Positions 53,398 to 63,292 of a stretch of 64,000 nucleotides of DNA are shown here, one piece after another (the first letter of the stretch is position 1; each line of letters begins with the position of its first letter). Position numbers and translations under genes: made by a program. Origin of the DNA: Aquilonibacter sp963820185. Its GTDB lineage: Bacteria; Vulcanimicrobiota; Vulcanimicrobiia; Vulcanimicrobiales; Vulcanimicrobiaceae. Where the stretch lies: contig CAWFYV010000007.1 in the NCBI GenBank assembly GCA_963820185.1, forward strand, positions 62,001 through 126,000, in the 5' to 3' direction. The notes under the pieces are model-generated. The model saw only the letters and a program-made list of their open reading frames with translations. It was not told the origin of the DNA and ran no database searches.

Positions 53398-53760
53398 CTA
53401 TCGTGTGGACTGGTGCAGCGTGACCTTGTTGCCTTCGGGATCATCGAACGAGGTGACTTTGCACACGGGGGTAGTGTAGATGTCTTCGACCTTGACGCCA
53501 TTATCGCGCAAAGATTTTGCCGTCGCTTCGATGTCGTCCACTTCGAAGGCGACGCCGACGCCGGTTCCCGGTTTGCGGTCGATCCACTCGGAGGTCATCA
53601 GCGCAAAACACGCGGGGCCGACGTTGGCTTCGTTGAATTTCTCGACGCCGCCCTCTTCATAGGCGCCGCTGAACTTCAGCCCGAGCATCTTTTCGTACCA
53701 CGCGCGCGTGGCACCGACGTTGCCCGACGGGTAGGCGGTGAACGCAATATCTTTGATCAC
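53398..53760 (-). CDS. VOC (glyoxalase/bleomycin-resistance) superfamily protein
   Basis: A 120-residue protein with a single VOC unit: IAFTAYPSGNVGATRAWYEKMLGLKF at the start, a middle VGVAFEVDDIEATAKSLRDNGVKV, and the end VTSFDDPEGNKVTLHQS. The final Glu ligand position reads Gln in LHQS. It could be a metal-dependent enzyme or a binding protein. It is 7 nt upstream of the ABC exporter and 21 nt downstream of dnaJ. Confidence 0.85.
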   Translation of the reverse strand: MIKDIAFTAYPSGNVGATRAWYEKMLGLKFSGAYEEGGVEKFNEANVGPACFALMTSEWIDRKPGTGVGVAFEVDDIEATAKSLRDNGVKVEDIYTTPVCKVTSFDDPEGNKVTLHQSTR

Positions 53761-53781
53761 GGCAATTTCCCCATTCTAAAG

Positions 53782-54819
53782 TTACGAGCTCTTCTTGCCA
53801 TTGCGCAGACCCGCCAATTCCTTGAAGAGTTTCTTTTCCTTATCGCTGAGGCTCTGCGGAAGTTGGCCGACGAGGCGTACATACTGGTCGCCCGCTCCGG
53901 CGCCTTTGACCTTGGGCATGCCCTTGCCCGTGAGCCGCAAGAGTCGATTGTTCTGCGTGCCTTCGGGAATCGTCATCGCGACCTGTCCGGCCATCGTCGG
54001 TACCTTAACCTCGCCGCCGAGGACCAAATCGTAGACGCTGACGGGTAGATCGACGTAGAGATCGTCGCCTTTGCGCTTATAAATCGTGTCGTCGAGCAGA
54101 CTCACGATCAAATACAGATCGCCGTTTGCTCCGCCGTTGATGCCGACACCGCCCTGCCCCGCAAGGCGAATGCGCTGACCGTCGCCGATGCCCTTTGGAA
54201 TCGAGACTTCGAATTTCTTTGTTACGAGAACGCGACCGGTGCCGTTGCATTGCGGGCACAGCCGCCCGTTGCTGATGCCTGTGCCACCGCAATTTGGACA
54301 GAGGTCTTCGACTTGCAACGCCACGGCTTTCTTGCCGCCGTCGAACACGTCGCGCAGCGAGAGCTCGATCGTCGTCTCGAGATCTTGACCGCGCTGCGTG
54401 AAGTTCGTGGTCGTGGTCGATTGGCGCCGTCCGATACCCGAGAAGAACATGTCGAAGAAGTCCGAGAACCCACTCGGGCCGGCGCCACTCGCACCACCCG
54501 CGGCACCGGCATTACCGAAATCAAAGCCGCCGAAATCTGTGTCGGTGTAGGTGCGGCGATACTGTCGCTGCTGGTCTGCTTGTCTCGCCGCGCGCTGCCA
54601 ATCCGAGCCGAGCGCGTCGTACTTCTTGCGCTTCTCGGGATCGCCGAGCACTTCATAGGCCTCGGAGATTTCCTTGAACTTCTCCTCAGCGGCTTTGGCG
54701 TTGTCGGGGTTGGCGTCGGGATGCCACTTGCGCGCAAGCTTCCGATAGGCGGACTTGATGTCTTTTTCAGCCGCGCCCTTCGGAACGCCGAGAATAGCGT
54801 AGTAGTCCTTGTAGTTCAT
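53782..54819 (-). CDS. dnaJ: DnaJ chaperone with a half-size zinc-finger region
   Basis: A co-chaperone that stimulates DnaK ATPase. The 345-residue protein has a J domain (YYAILGVPKGAAEKDIKSAYRKLARKWHPDANPDN, HPD present), a Gly/Phe-rich linker (~80-135), and a C-terminal peptide-binding domain. The zinc region has only two CxxCxGxG motifs (CPNCGGTG and CPQCNGTG) instead of four, which could form one zinc site rather than two. The start overlaps the grpE stop by 4 nt. It is the last gene of dnaK-grpE-dnaJ. Confidence 0.9.
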   Translation of the reverse strand: MNYKDYYAILGVPKGAAEKDIKSAYRKLARKWHPDANPDNAKAAEEKFKEISEAYEVLGDPEKRKKYDALGSDWQRAARQADQQRQYRRTYTDTDFGGFDFGNAGAAGGASGAGPSGFSDFFDMFFSGIGRRQSTTTTNFTQRGQDLETTIELSLRDVFDGGKKAVALQVEDLCPNCGGTGISNGRLCPQCNGTGRVLVTKKFEVSIPKGIGDGQRIRLAGQGGVGINGGANGDLYLIVSLLDDTIYKRKGDDLYVDLPVSVYDLVLGGEVKVPTMAGQVAMTIPEGTQNNRLLRLTGKGMPKVKGAGAGDQYVRLVGQLPQSLSDKEKKLFKELAGLRNGKKSS

Positions 54820-55343
54820 CCGGTGTGCTTAGCGACGAGCACTTTCGCCGGACGGAGCAATTCATCGCCGATAGTGTAGCCTTTTTCGGCGACTTCCATT
54901 ACGGTGTCGTCAGGCACGCCATTCGGCGCCGGCACGGTGCCGATCGCTTCGGCGACCTTCGGATCGAACGGCTTGCCCTTGACGTCGATCATTTTCACGC
55001 CTTCGCCGGCGAGGATCGCTTCGAATCCGCGCAATGTCTGTTCGATCCCGCCGCGCAGCTTGTCGCCGCCACCTTGATCGAAGGCGAGCGCGCGCTCGAG
55101 ATTGTCGATCACCGGAAGAAAACGCTCGAGCAGCTTGCGACGGTGCTGCGTCACGATCGACGCGATGTCGCGCTCCATGCGCTTCTTGTAGTTTTCGAAA
55201 TCGGCCATCGCCAAAAGAAACTTCTGGTAGTTGTCGTCGGCCTTGGCGTTGGCCGCTTCGAGTTGGGCGCGCAGATCGCCCGTCGACCCTACGGGAGGGT
55301 CGAGCGTCGCTTCACCCGCTTCGGTATATAATTCTTCGCTCAT
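54816..55343 (-). CDS. grpE: Nucleotide exchange factor GrpE
   Basis: GrpE releases ADP from DnaK. The 175-residue protein has a long N-terminal helix and the family core: KFLLAMADFENYKKRMERD, LERFLPVIDNLERAL, and the C-terminal beta wing DVKGKPFDPKVAEAIGTVPAPNGVPDDTVMEVAEKGYTIGDELLRPAKVLVAK. The order dnaK-grpE-dnaJ differs from the common grpE-dnaK-dnaJ. A palindromic repeat separates it from dnaK by 119 bp. Confidence 0.95.
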   Translation of the reverse strand: MSEELYTEAGEATLDPPVGSTGDLRAQLEAANAKADDNYQKFLLAMADFENYKKRMERDIASIVTQHRRKLLERFLPVIDNLERALAFDQGGGDKLRGGIEQTLRGFEAILAGEGVKMIDVKGKPFDPKVAEAIGTVPAPNGVPDDTVMEVAEKGYTIGDELLRPAKVLVAKHTG

Positions 55344-55354
55344 AATAAATAAGC

Positions 55355-55458
55355 ACTGTCATCCCGAGCGTAGCGAACGAAGTGAGCGGAGTCGAGGGAA
55401 GCGTATGAGGTGCTTCTCTCGACTCCGGTGCTTCGCACCTACGCTCGAGATGACAAGT
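55355..55458. repeat. Long imperfect palindromic repeat between dnaK and grpE
   Basis: ACTGTCATCCCGAGCGTAG near 55355 pairs with CTACGCTCGAGATGACAAGT near 55458 with a few mismatches. Inside, GGAGTCGAGGGAAGC faces GCTTCTCTCGACTCC. The sequence class (GTCATCCCGAGC...GTCGAGG...) resembles a widespread bacterial interspersed hairpin repeat. It fills nearly all of the dnaK-grpE gap. No other copy is in this window. Confidence 0.65.
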
Positions 55459-55462
55459 AGCG

Positions 55463-57319
<1,857 letters not shown>

Positions 57320-57370
57320 GAAATTCTTACCTCTCGATAAATGTCTGCGGAGCTCGGGACCAGCTTCTCT

Positions 57371-57411
57371 TGCAGTCTCTCGGCGCGACCTTAGCCGATG
57401 CGAAGACTGCA
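57371..57411 (-). promoter_or_regulatory. Inverted repeat in the dnaK leader
   Basis: TGCAGTCT at 57371-57378 is the exact reverse complement of AGACTGCA at 57404-57411. Inside, TCGGC (57380-57384) faces GCCGA (57394-57398), so the leader RNA could fold into a 13-bp interrupted hairpin 52 nt upstream of the dnaK ATG. No CIRCE element (TTAGCACTC-N9-GAGTGCTAA) is present. It could be a heat-shock operator or a temperature-sensitive leader structure. Confidence 0.4.
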
Positions 57412-57550
57412 CCGAGGTAAGTGCAACGATCGCCTAGGATTCGGGGATGCGCTACGGGAGCGAAGATCTGCCTTGCCGCTTACGGGCGCACGCAGTCGTA
57501 GTACCCGATTATCATACACGATTACCGGGTCTGCTGTTTCCAACACCAAA

Positions 57551-57584
57551 GCAAAGAGGCCGGTTGCAGGTCCGGCCTCTTTGC
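57551..57584 (-). terminator. Terminator hairpin downstream of htrA
   Basis: A perfect 13-bp stem (GCAAAGAGGCCGG at 57551-57563 with CCGGCCTCTTTGC at 57572-57584, 8-nt loop) lies 6 nt after the htrA stop on the minus strand, followed by a short T-rich TTTGGTGTT. It separates htrA from the dnaK promoter region. Confidence 0.75.
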
Positions 57585-57590
57585 CTCGGG

Positions 57591-58805
57591 CTAGGGCTGT
57601 TGCTGGGGGGCGCCTTGTTGTTCGGCCGGCCGCTCCTCGAGGGTCAGGGCGGCGAACTTTTTCACACCCTGCGACCAGACGTCCAGCCGGAGCATGTCAC
57701 CGGGCTTCTTCGAGGCGATGTACTTGTGCAGCGCTTCGGCGGTCGTAACCGGCTTGCCGTCCGCCTGGAGGATGACGTCCCCCGGTTCAAGCCCGGCCTT
57801 GTCCGCCGGACTGCCAGGCACGACTTCGGCGACGGCGAGGCCTCCCGGGCCCGTATAGCCGATCTGGTTGCGCGCTCCGGCTGTCAGGTCGACCGGAGCG
57901 AATCCGGCGAAGCCGGTATCCGTCCCTTGGTGCACGCCCGGGTTAGCCAGCAGCTTGGGAACGACCGAGCGCACCGTGTTCGAGGGAATCGCGAAGCCGA
58001 TGCCCTGGGCGGCTTCGTCGGTGAGCTGATTGACACCGATCACGTTGCCGTCGATGTTAATCAGCGGTCCGCCGGAGTTCCCCGGGTTAATTGGTGCGGA
58101 CGTCTGCAGCAGATCCTTGAAGTCGTAATACGCGTTGTTGTTGCCTTCGGCGCCGACTTTTTCTTCGCGGTGGAAGGCCGAGACGACGCCGAGGGTCACC
58201 GTCTGCTGCAGCTCGTACGGTTCGCCGATTGCGATCGCCCACTGGCCTTGTTCGAGCTTGTCGGAATCGGCAAGATCGAGCGGCGGTGGCAGCTTCTTAT
58301 AGTTGTCGACTTTGATCACCGCGAGGTCGGCGCCAAGATTCGCGGAGACGACGTGCGCCGGTATATGGTCGCCGTTGGCAAAGATCACCGTAAGATTCGA
58401 GAGCCGCGCACCGCTGGGCGGATTGACGACGTGCGCGTTGGTAACGATGTCGCCCTTCTCGTCGTACACGAAGCCCGAACCCGACGCCTGGCCCTTGTAT
58501 TTTTGCACGATGCCCGGGCCTTGCTGGCCGAAGAATTGCTGGATCAACGGGTCGATCGGCACGACCTCCTGGCCGTTGACCGTCTCGGTAATGGCGACGA
58601 CCGACGGCTTGGTGCGCTTGACCGCACTGACGATCCGGTCCTGATCGCTCACACCTGAGAGCGGCGCCGCAGCAACCGCAGGCGGCGTATGGTTGGGGCC
58701 GGCCACGTTGGCAAAGTGCGTGCTCGCGTAGAGCATCATGACGAAGCTGCCGATGACGGCGCCCATAAGACCCACGATCACTGTGGGGATGACTCGATTA
58801 CTCAC
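57591..58805 (-). CDS. HtrA/DegP-like serine protease
   Basis: A 404-residue periplasmic quality-control protease anchored by an N-terminal helix (VIPTVIVGLMGAVIGSFVMMLY). The trypsin-like domain has the triad His in VTNAHVV, Asp in GADLAVIKV and Ser in INPGNSGGPLIN. One C-terminal PDZ domain follows (GGLAVAEVVPGSPADKAGLEPGDVILQADGKPV). The tail ends in a Gln/Pro-rich QQGAPQQQP. It lies upstream of dnaK on the same strand, a stress-response neighbourhood. Confidence 0.93.
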   Translation of the reverse strand: MSNRVIPTVIVGLMGAVIGSFVMMLYASTHFANVAGPNHTPPAVAAAPLSGVSDQDRIVSAVKRTKPSVVAITETVNGQEVVPIDPLIQQFFGQQGPGIVQKYKGQASGSGFVYDEKGDIVTNAHVVNPPSGARLSNLTVIFANGDHIPAHVVSANLGADLAVIKVDNYKKLPPPLDLADSDKLEQGQWAIAIGEPYELQQTVTLGVVSAFHREEKVGAEGNNNAYYDFKDLLQTSAPINPGNSGGPLINIDGNVIGVNQLTDEAAQGIGFAIPSNTVRSVVPKLLANPGVHQGTDTGFAGFAPVDLTAGARNQIGYTGPGGLAVAEVVPGSPADKAGLEPGDVILQADGKPVTTAEALHKYIASKKPGDMLRLDVWSQGVKKFAALTLEERPAEQQGAPQQQP

Positions 58806-58884
58806 TGTTCTCCCGATCTACCGAAGGAATGTTTTCTAGGGGTTTCCCTACCAGCGCAAACGCGGGGCGGTTACGCGGCGTTCC

Positions 58885-59601
58885 TCAAAAACTTGTAAAA
58901 GAGGGGCTGGCTGCTACCGGTTCATCGGATACGATCCGGCCATCCAAGAGGCGTACGATGCGCCGGGCGTTGCGCGCCACGTTTTCGTCGTGTGTAACCA
59001 TGATGATCGTCCGGCCGCCCTCGTGCAACTGGTCGAAGAGGGCCATGAGCTCGGCGCTCGTCTTGGTGTCGAGGTTTCCGGTCGGCTCGTCCGCCAGGAG
59101 GACGGCGGGGTCGTTGACCAAGGCACGCGCAATCGCGACGCGCTGCTGCTGACCGCCTGAAAGCTCGCTCGGTTTGTGGTGCCCGCGGTCGGCCAGACCG
59201 ACCTCGGTCAGCATGGCGAGCGCGCGCGCTCGCCGTTCACGCGTGCCCACGCCGGCGTAAAAGAGGGGAAGTGCAACGTTGTTGATCGCGTCGGTGCGGG
59301 CCAACAGGTTGAAGCCTTGAAAGACGAAGCCCAGCTTGCGTAGGCGGATTGTTGCGAGCGCATTGTCGTCGAGATGCGAGACGTCTTCGCCGTCGAGACG
59401 ATACGAGCCACTGGTTGGACGATCGAGACAGCCGATGATATTCATCATCGTTGATTTGCCCGAACCCGACGGTCCCATGATCGCGACATACTCGCCGCGT
59501 TCGACGGCGAGGTCGACGCCCTGCAGCGCAGGCACTTCAAACGCGCCGGTTTTGTAAGTTTTGGTGATCTGCGCGAGATCGATCGCGCGAGGGTTATTCA
59601 T
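58885..59601 (-). CDS. ABC transporter ATP-binding protein (MacB/LolD-type)
   Basis: A 238-residue ATPase. The start at 59601 gives MNNPRAIDLAQITKTYKTG. Walker A is IMGPSGSGKSTMMNIIGCLDRPTSG, the Q-loop VFQGFNLLART, signature LSGGQQQRVAIARALVNDP, Walker B VLLADEPTGNLD and H-loop VTHDENVAR. This is the type-VII mechanotransmission class. It is the last gene of the operon, overlapping the preceding permease by 8 nt. Confidence 0.93.
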   Translation of the reverse strand: MNNPRAIDLAQITKTYKTGAFEVPALQGVDLAVERGEYVAIMGPSGSGKSTMMNIIGCLDRPTSGSYRLDGEDVSHLDDNALATIRLRKLGFVFQGFNLLARTDAINNVALPLFYAGVGTRERRARALAMLTEVGLADRGHHKPSELSGGQQQRVAIARALVNDPAVLLADEPTGNLDTKTSAELMALFDQLHEGGRTIIMVTHDENVARNARRIVRLLDGRIVSDEPVAASPSFTSF

Positions 59602-60793
59602 ACCGCAACGCCTCGATCGGATCGAGCGAGGCCGCGCGATAGGCCGGATAGGAACCAAATCCAAGCGTTACAATTGCCGCAAAGATCAGCGTGATGATCA
59701 GTGCTTGCGCGTACGGCGGGGCTGCGGTGTAGCCGGTCAATTTTACGATAAAGATACTGTTGATCAGGCCGCCCGTAAGCAAGCCCAATCCCATGCCGAC
59801 GAAGCAGCCGAAACTACTGAGCAGCGCTGCCTCGATGAAGAACTGCATCAAGATTTGTCCTTTGCGCGCGCCGATGGCTTTACGCGTGCCGATCTCACGG
59901 GTTCGTTCGTTGATTGAGACAAGCATGATGTTCATCACGCCGATCCCGGCAACGACCAGCGAGACCGCGCCGATCAAGCCGACGACGATTGTGACAGCAT
60001 TGAAGACTCCATCGATACCGCCGGTGAGTGCAGCCTTGTCGAACGTTTTGTACTGCACGTCCTTGCCGATTTTGCGTAACTCGCGGACGCGGTTGATCAC
60101 GGCGGCCTCGGTTTCCGGAATGATCGACGCATCGCGGACGGTGAAGCGCGCCGCGAAGATGCGGTCGCCGTGTACGAACTCGCGCACGTATGTGGTGTAC
60201 GGGATCGAGACGTCGCCGCCAAAAGTCGCGTTGAGCAAGCCCTGCCGCGGTTTGGCTAGGACGCCGACGACCACATACCGGTGCGTGCCGGCGTAGATAC
60301 TCTCACCGCTCGGATCGCCGCCGTCCGGAAAGAGCCGCTGGTACGCGGCCCAACTCAGCACGGTCGCGTCAGCTGCGCTCGCGATGTCGTCGTCGCTCAG
60401 ATAGCGACCATAGGCAAGTGGAAGATTCGCGAAGGGCGGATTCGCATCGGAGAACAGGCGGAAGCGCCCGACATTGTGACCGTAACGCACCAATTCTTGC
60501 GCCCCGCCGATTGGTACCGCACTCGAGACATTGGGGACCGTCGCAACGATGTTCTCCAAATCGGAAAGGTGCATCGCCGCACGCGCAAAGTCGCCTTGAA
60601 ACGAGCCGGGATACAGTATGAACGAGTTATCCGCAAGCGCGCCGAGCGTCTCGCTGATCGATCCGGCCATGCTGTGCCCGAGCACTTCGATGCTGATAAC
60701 GGCGAAGACGCCGATGATCAGGCCGATTGTGGTCAAGAACGTCCGCATCTTGTTGGCAACGAGCACGCGCAGGGCTTCTTCGAAGTACATCAT
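59594..60793 (-). CDS. FtsX-like ABC permease (MacB-type), subunit 2
   Basis: A 399-residue permease with the MacB topology. Helix 1 is MRTFLTTIGLIIGVFAVISIEVLG, a periplasmic domain of ~210 residues follows, then three C-terminal helices starting with LIGAVSLVVAGIGVMNIMLVSINERTREIGTRKAIGA, the FtsX signature. The second half ends YPAYRAASLDPIEALRYE. Overlaps the ATPase gene by 8 nt. Confidence 0.9.
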   Translation of the reverse strand: MMYFEEALRVLVANKMRTFLTTIGLIIGVFAVISIEVLGHSMAGSISETLGALADNSFILYPGSFQGDFARAAMHLSDLENIVATVPNVSSAVPIGGAQELVRYGHNVGRFRLFSDANPPFANLPLAYGRYLSDDDIASAADATVLSWAAYQRLFPDGGDPSGESIYAGTHRYVVVGVLAKPRQGLLNATFGGDVSIPYTTYVREFVHGDRIFAARFTVRDASIIPETEAAVINRVRELRKIGKDVQYKTFDKAALTGGIDGVFNAVTIVVGLIGAVSLVVAGIGVMNIMLVSINERTREIGTRKAIGARKGQILMQFFIEAALLSSFGCFVGMGLGLLTGGLINSIFIVKLTGYTAAPPYAQALIITLIFAAIVTLGFGSYPAYRAASLDPIEALRYE

Positions 60794-61986
60794 GAGCGCA
60801 ATGCCTCGATCGGATCGAGCGTCGCCGCCCGGTACGCCGGGTACAGCCCAAAGATCATGCCGACTGCGCCGGAGAAGGCGAGCGCAACCGAGACGACCAG
60901 AACGTATGGCACAACGATCTGGCCAAGCTCCTTGCTCAGCGCGAACGCACCGAGCGCGGTGAACGCGATCCCTAGCAACATCCCAGTGCCGCCGCCGGCC
61001 AGCGCCAGCACGACCGATTCCATCAGGAACTGCAAGATGATGTCGCGTCTGCTCGCGCCGATCGACTTGCGAATACCGATTTCGCGCGTGCGTTCGGTAA
61101 CCGTGACCAGCATGATGTTCATGATGCCGATGCCGGCAACGATGAGGGCGACGGTGCCGATTGCCGCTAGGCTAGTCCCGGCGATGTTTAATACGTCGTC
61201 GAAGCCTTTGAGGAATGCAGCTCCGTCGAGGATCTGATATTGCGCTTGCGGGCCGTGAATATGCTGTAGCGACGCAACGATCTGATCGTGCAACATATCC
61301 GCGGTGAAACCGGGGGCGGGATAGATCGAAAAATCGTCCGGCGGCTGGTTCAACGCCCGATAGAACGTAGAGTACGGTATCGCGATGAAGTCGTTGCCGC
61401 CCAGCGCCGTGATGAACGGCGAGGTGATTGGATTGTAGACACCAACGACCGTGTAGCGCCCGGCATTCATCGTGAGTGCTTTCCCAAGGGCATCGCGCTT
61501 TGGAAAGAACCGGTCCGCGACGCTCTGTGAGACGACAACCACGCGCGCAGCGGAGTCGACGTCTTGCGCATCGAGTTTGCGCCCGGCGCTCAACGTCAAC
61601 GAGTCGTCGTTGGGGTAGACACCGGCAGCGGAGACGGAGAAGTGATCGCTGGCGCTCCCGTAACCGACCTTCCACGTGCGCGTGAAGTCCGGTTCGACGG
61701 AGAGGACCGATGAGCCCAAGTCGGCGGCGAGACGTGCGCCATCGCTGTAACGCAGCTGCGCGCGCTCCGGATACGTCTGGGACATGTCGACTTGCACGAT
61801 GATCGGGAACGTGCCGAATGATTTGAACGTTCCCTCTATCCCACTCGTCGCTGCCTTGCTCAAGCCGAAGACGGTGATGATCGACGCGCTTCCGATGATC
61901 ATGCCGAGCATCGTAAGGATCGAACGCGTGCGGTTGCGCCAGAGCGACGCCAGGGCCTCGGCTAGATATGCTAGCACGCGGCTCAT
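60790..61986 (-). CDS. FtsX-like ABC permease (MacB-type), subunit 1
   Basis: A 398-residue paralogue of the next gene, with the same layout: helix 1 RSILTMLGMIIGSASIITVFGLS, a periplasmic domain, VALIVAGIGIMNIMLVTVTERTREIGIRKSIGA, and the end YPAYRAATLDPIEALRS. The two permeases probably form a heterodimer around the single ATPase. Joined to its neighbours by 4-nt overlaps on both sides. Confidence 0.9.
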   Translation of the reverse strand: MSRVLAYLAEALASLWRNRTRSILTMLGMIIGSASIITVFGLSKAATSGIEGTFKSFGTFPIIVQVDMSQTYPERAQLRYSDGARLAADLGSSVLSVEPDFTRTWKVGYGSASDHFSVSAAGVYPNDDSLTLSAGRKLDAQDVDSAARVVVVSQSVADRFFPKRDALGKALTMNAGRYTVVGVYNPITSPFITALGGNDFIAIPYSTFYRALNQPPDDFSIYPAPGFTADMLHDQIVASLQHIHGPQAQYQILDGAAFLKGFDDVLNIAGTSLAAIGTVALIVAGIGIMNIMLVTVTERTREIGIRKSIGASRRDIILQFLMESVVLALAGGGTGMLLGIAFTALGAFALSKELGQIVVPYVLVVSVALAFSGAVGMIFGLYPAYRAATLDPIEALRS

Positions 61987-63281
61987 GACGAGCTTGGCGA
62001 CGGTGACGACGAAGGCAACGGCGTTACGCGCGCGCCCTCCGTAACGGGAGGCATCTTTGCTGCAACGATGACGTCACCGGGCGCAAGCCCGGAGAGCACT
62101 TGCGTCGTGCTGTCGCCGGCGCGCCCGATCGTGATCGTGCGCTTCTTTGCGATGCCGCCCGTGACGACGTAAACGAACGAGGTCTTTCCGGTCTTGTTGA
62201 TTGCATCGTTGGGGACGACGATCGAGTGCGGGATATTGCTTGTCAAGATGTCGACGTCGGCGCTCATGCCGTCCTTGAGGAACGAGGGCGACTGATCGAG
62301 GGCAATCGTCGTGAGCACTTGCATTGCCGTGCTCGACGCGTCGGTAGACTTCTGCGCAACGGGCTCAATGCGCGCGACGTGACCGGGAATCACGTGTCCG
62401 GGAAAATCTTGTCCCGTGATGTTTGCTGCCTGCCCGACGTGCACGTTGATGATGTCTTGCTCGTCGACTTGGGCCCTGACGACGAATTTATTGTCGCCTG
62501 CGATCGTGAACAGCCCCTCCCCGGCCGTGACGACATCGCCTTGCTGCATCGAGCGCAGCGGATTGCTCGTTTCCGCTGCGACCGTCTGCACGGTGCCGGT
62601 CATCGGCGCGACGATACGCGTGAACGCGACTTGCCGCTGATTCTGGGCGTTGAGAATTTTGCTCTTTTCAGCGTTGGCTTGGGCGGCTTGAACGCTATCC
62701 ATGCCGTAGCCCGAGACCGCGCCGAGCTTGAGCTGCTGCACGGCTTGATCGTATGCGACCTGCGCCTGCTCGAGCTTGGCCTTGTCGGCGTCCACTTGAC
62801 TGCGCGCGATGGCTTTTTGATCGAGAAGAGCGGCATCCGCAACATACACGCGCCGCGCTTCGTCGAGGGCGCTCTTCGACGTGTCGACCTGGGCCTGGTA
62901 TTGGACGCGTTGGTTCTGCTCCTGAATGCGCGCGGTCGAGACGTTCGCCACTGCGTTGTTGTAATCGGCTTGCGAACCGGAGGCATTGTAATCGAGCGTC
63001 GGGTTCTCGATCGTCGCAAGGAGCTGTCCCGCGTTGACATGACTACCCGGCTTCACGTAGATCTGACCGACGTTCCCGGCAACGAGCGATGGAACCGTCA
63101 CCGTGTTCGCATTCAGGACGACGCCGTTCTCCGGCAGCTTCACCGAGAACGTCGAGTAGCTCACCTTCTGCAGCTTGACTGGCGTCGCGGAGCTGTCGCC
63201 GCGCTTGCTCGCGAACACGGCGCCGACGATCACAATCAGCAGTGCGACGACGATTATGATAATGTTACGGGTGCGTTTCAT
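61983..63281 (-). CDS. Membrane fusion protein (MacA/HlyD-like)
   Basis: A 432-residue periplasmic adaptor with an N-terminal anchor helix (NIIIIVVALLIVIVGAVFA). It has a biotinyl-lipoyl half-motif (GNVGQIYVKPGSHVNAGQLLATIENP), a coiled-coil hairpin (~105-220, Ala/Gln-rich), the second half-motif VAPMTGTVQTVAAE, and a beta-barrel domain with VRAQVDEQDIINVHVGQ. The tail is Ser/Pro-rich. It links the permease pair to the TolC-like protein encoded just upstream. Confidence 0.92.
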   Translation of the reverse strand: MKRTRNIIIIVVALLIVIVGAVFASKRGDSSATPVKLQKVSYSTFSVKLPENGVVLNANTVTVPSLVAGNVGQIYVKPGSHVNAGQLLATIENPTLDYNASGSQADYNNAVANVSTARIQEQNQRVQYQAQVDTSKSALDEARRVYVADAALLDQKAIARSQVDADKAKLEQAQVAYDQAVQQLKLGAVSGYGMDSVQAAQANAEKSKILNAQNQRQVAFTRIVAPMTGTVQTVAAETSNPLRSMQQGDVVTAGEGLFTIAGDNKFVVRAQVDEQDIINVHVGQAANITGQDFPGHVIPGHVARIEPVAQKSTDASSTAMQVLTTIALDQSPSFLKDGMSADVDILTSNIPHSIVVPNDAINKTGKTSFVYVVTGGIAKKRTITIGRAGDSTTQVLSGLAPGDVIVAAKMPPVTEGARVTPLPSSSPSPSSS

Positions 63282-63292
63282 GCGCTTCCTTA

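Noticed and set aside
57447..58658. Plus-strand open frame of 403 codons opposite htrA
   Set aside because: It is the complement of the HtrA coding region and has no family features.
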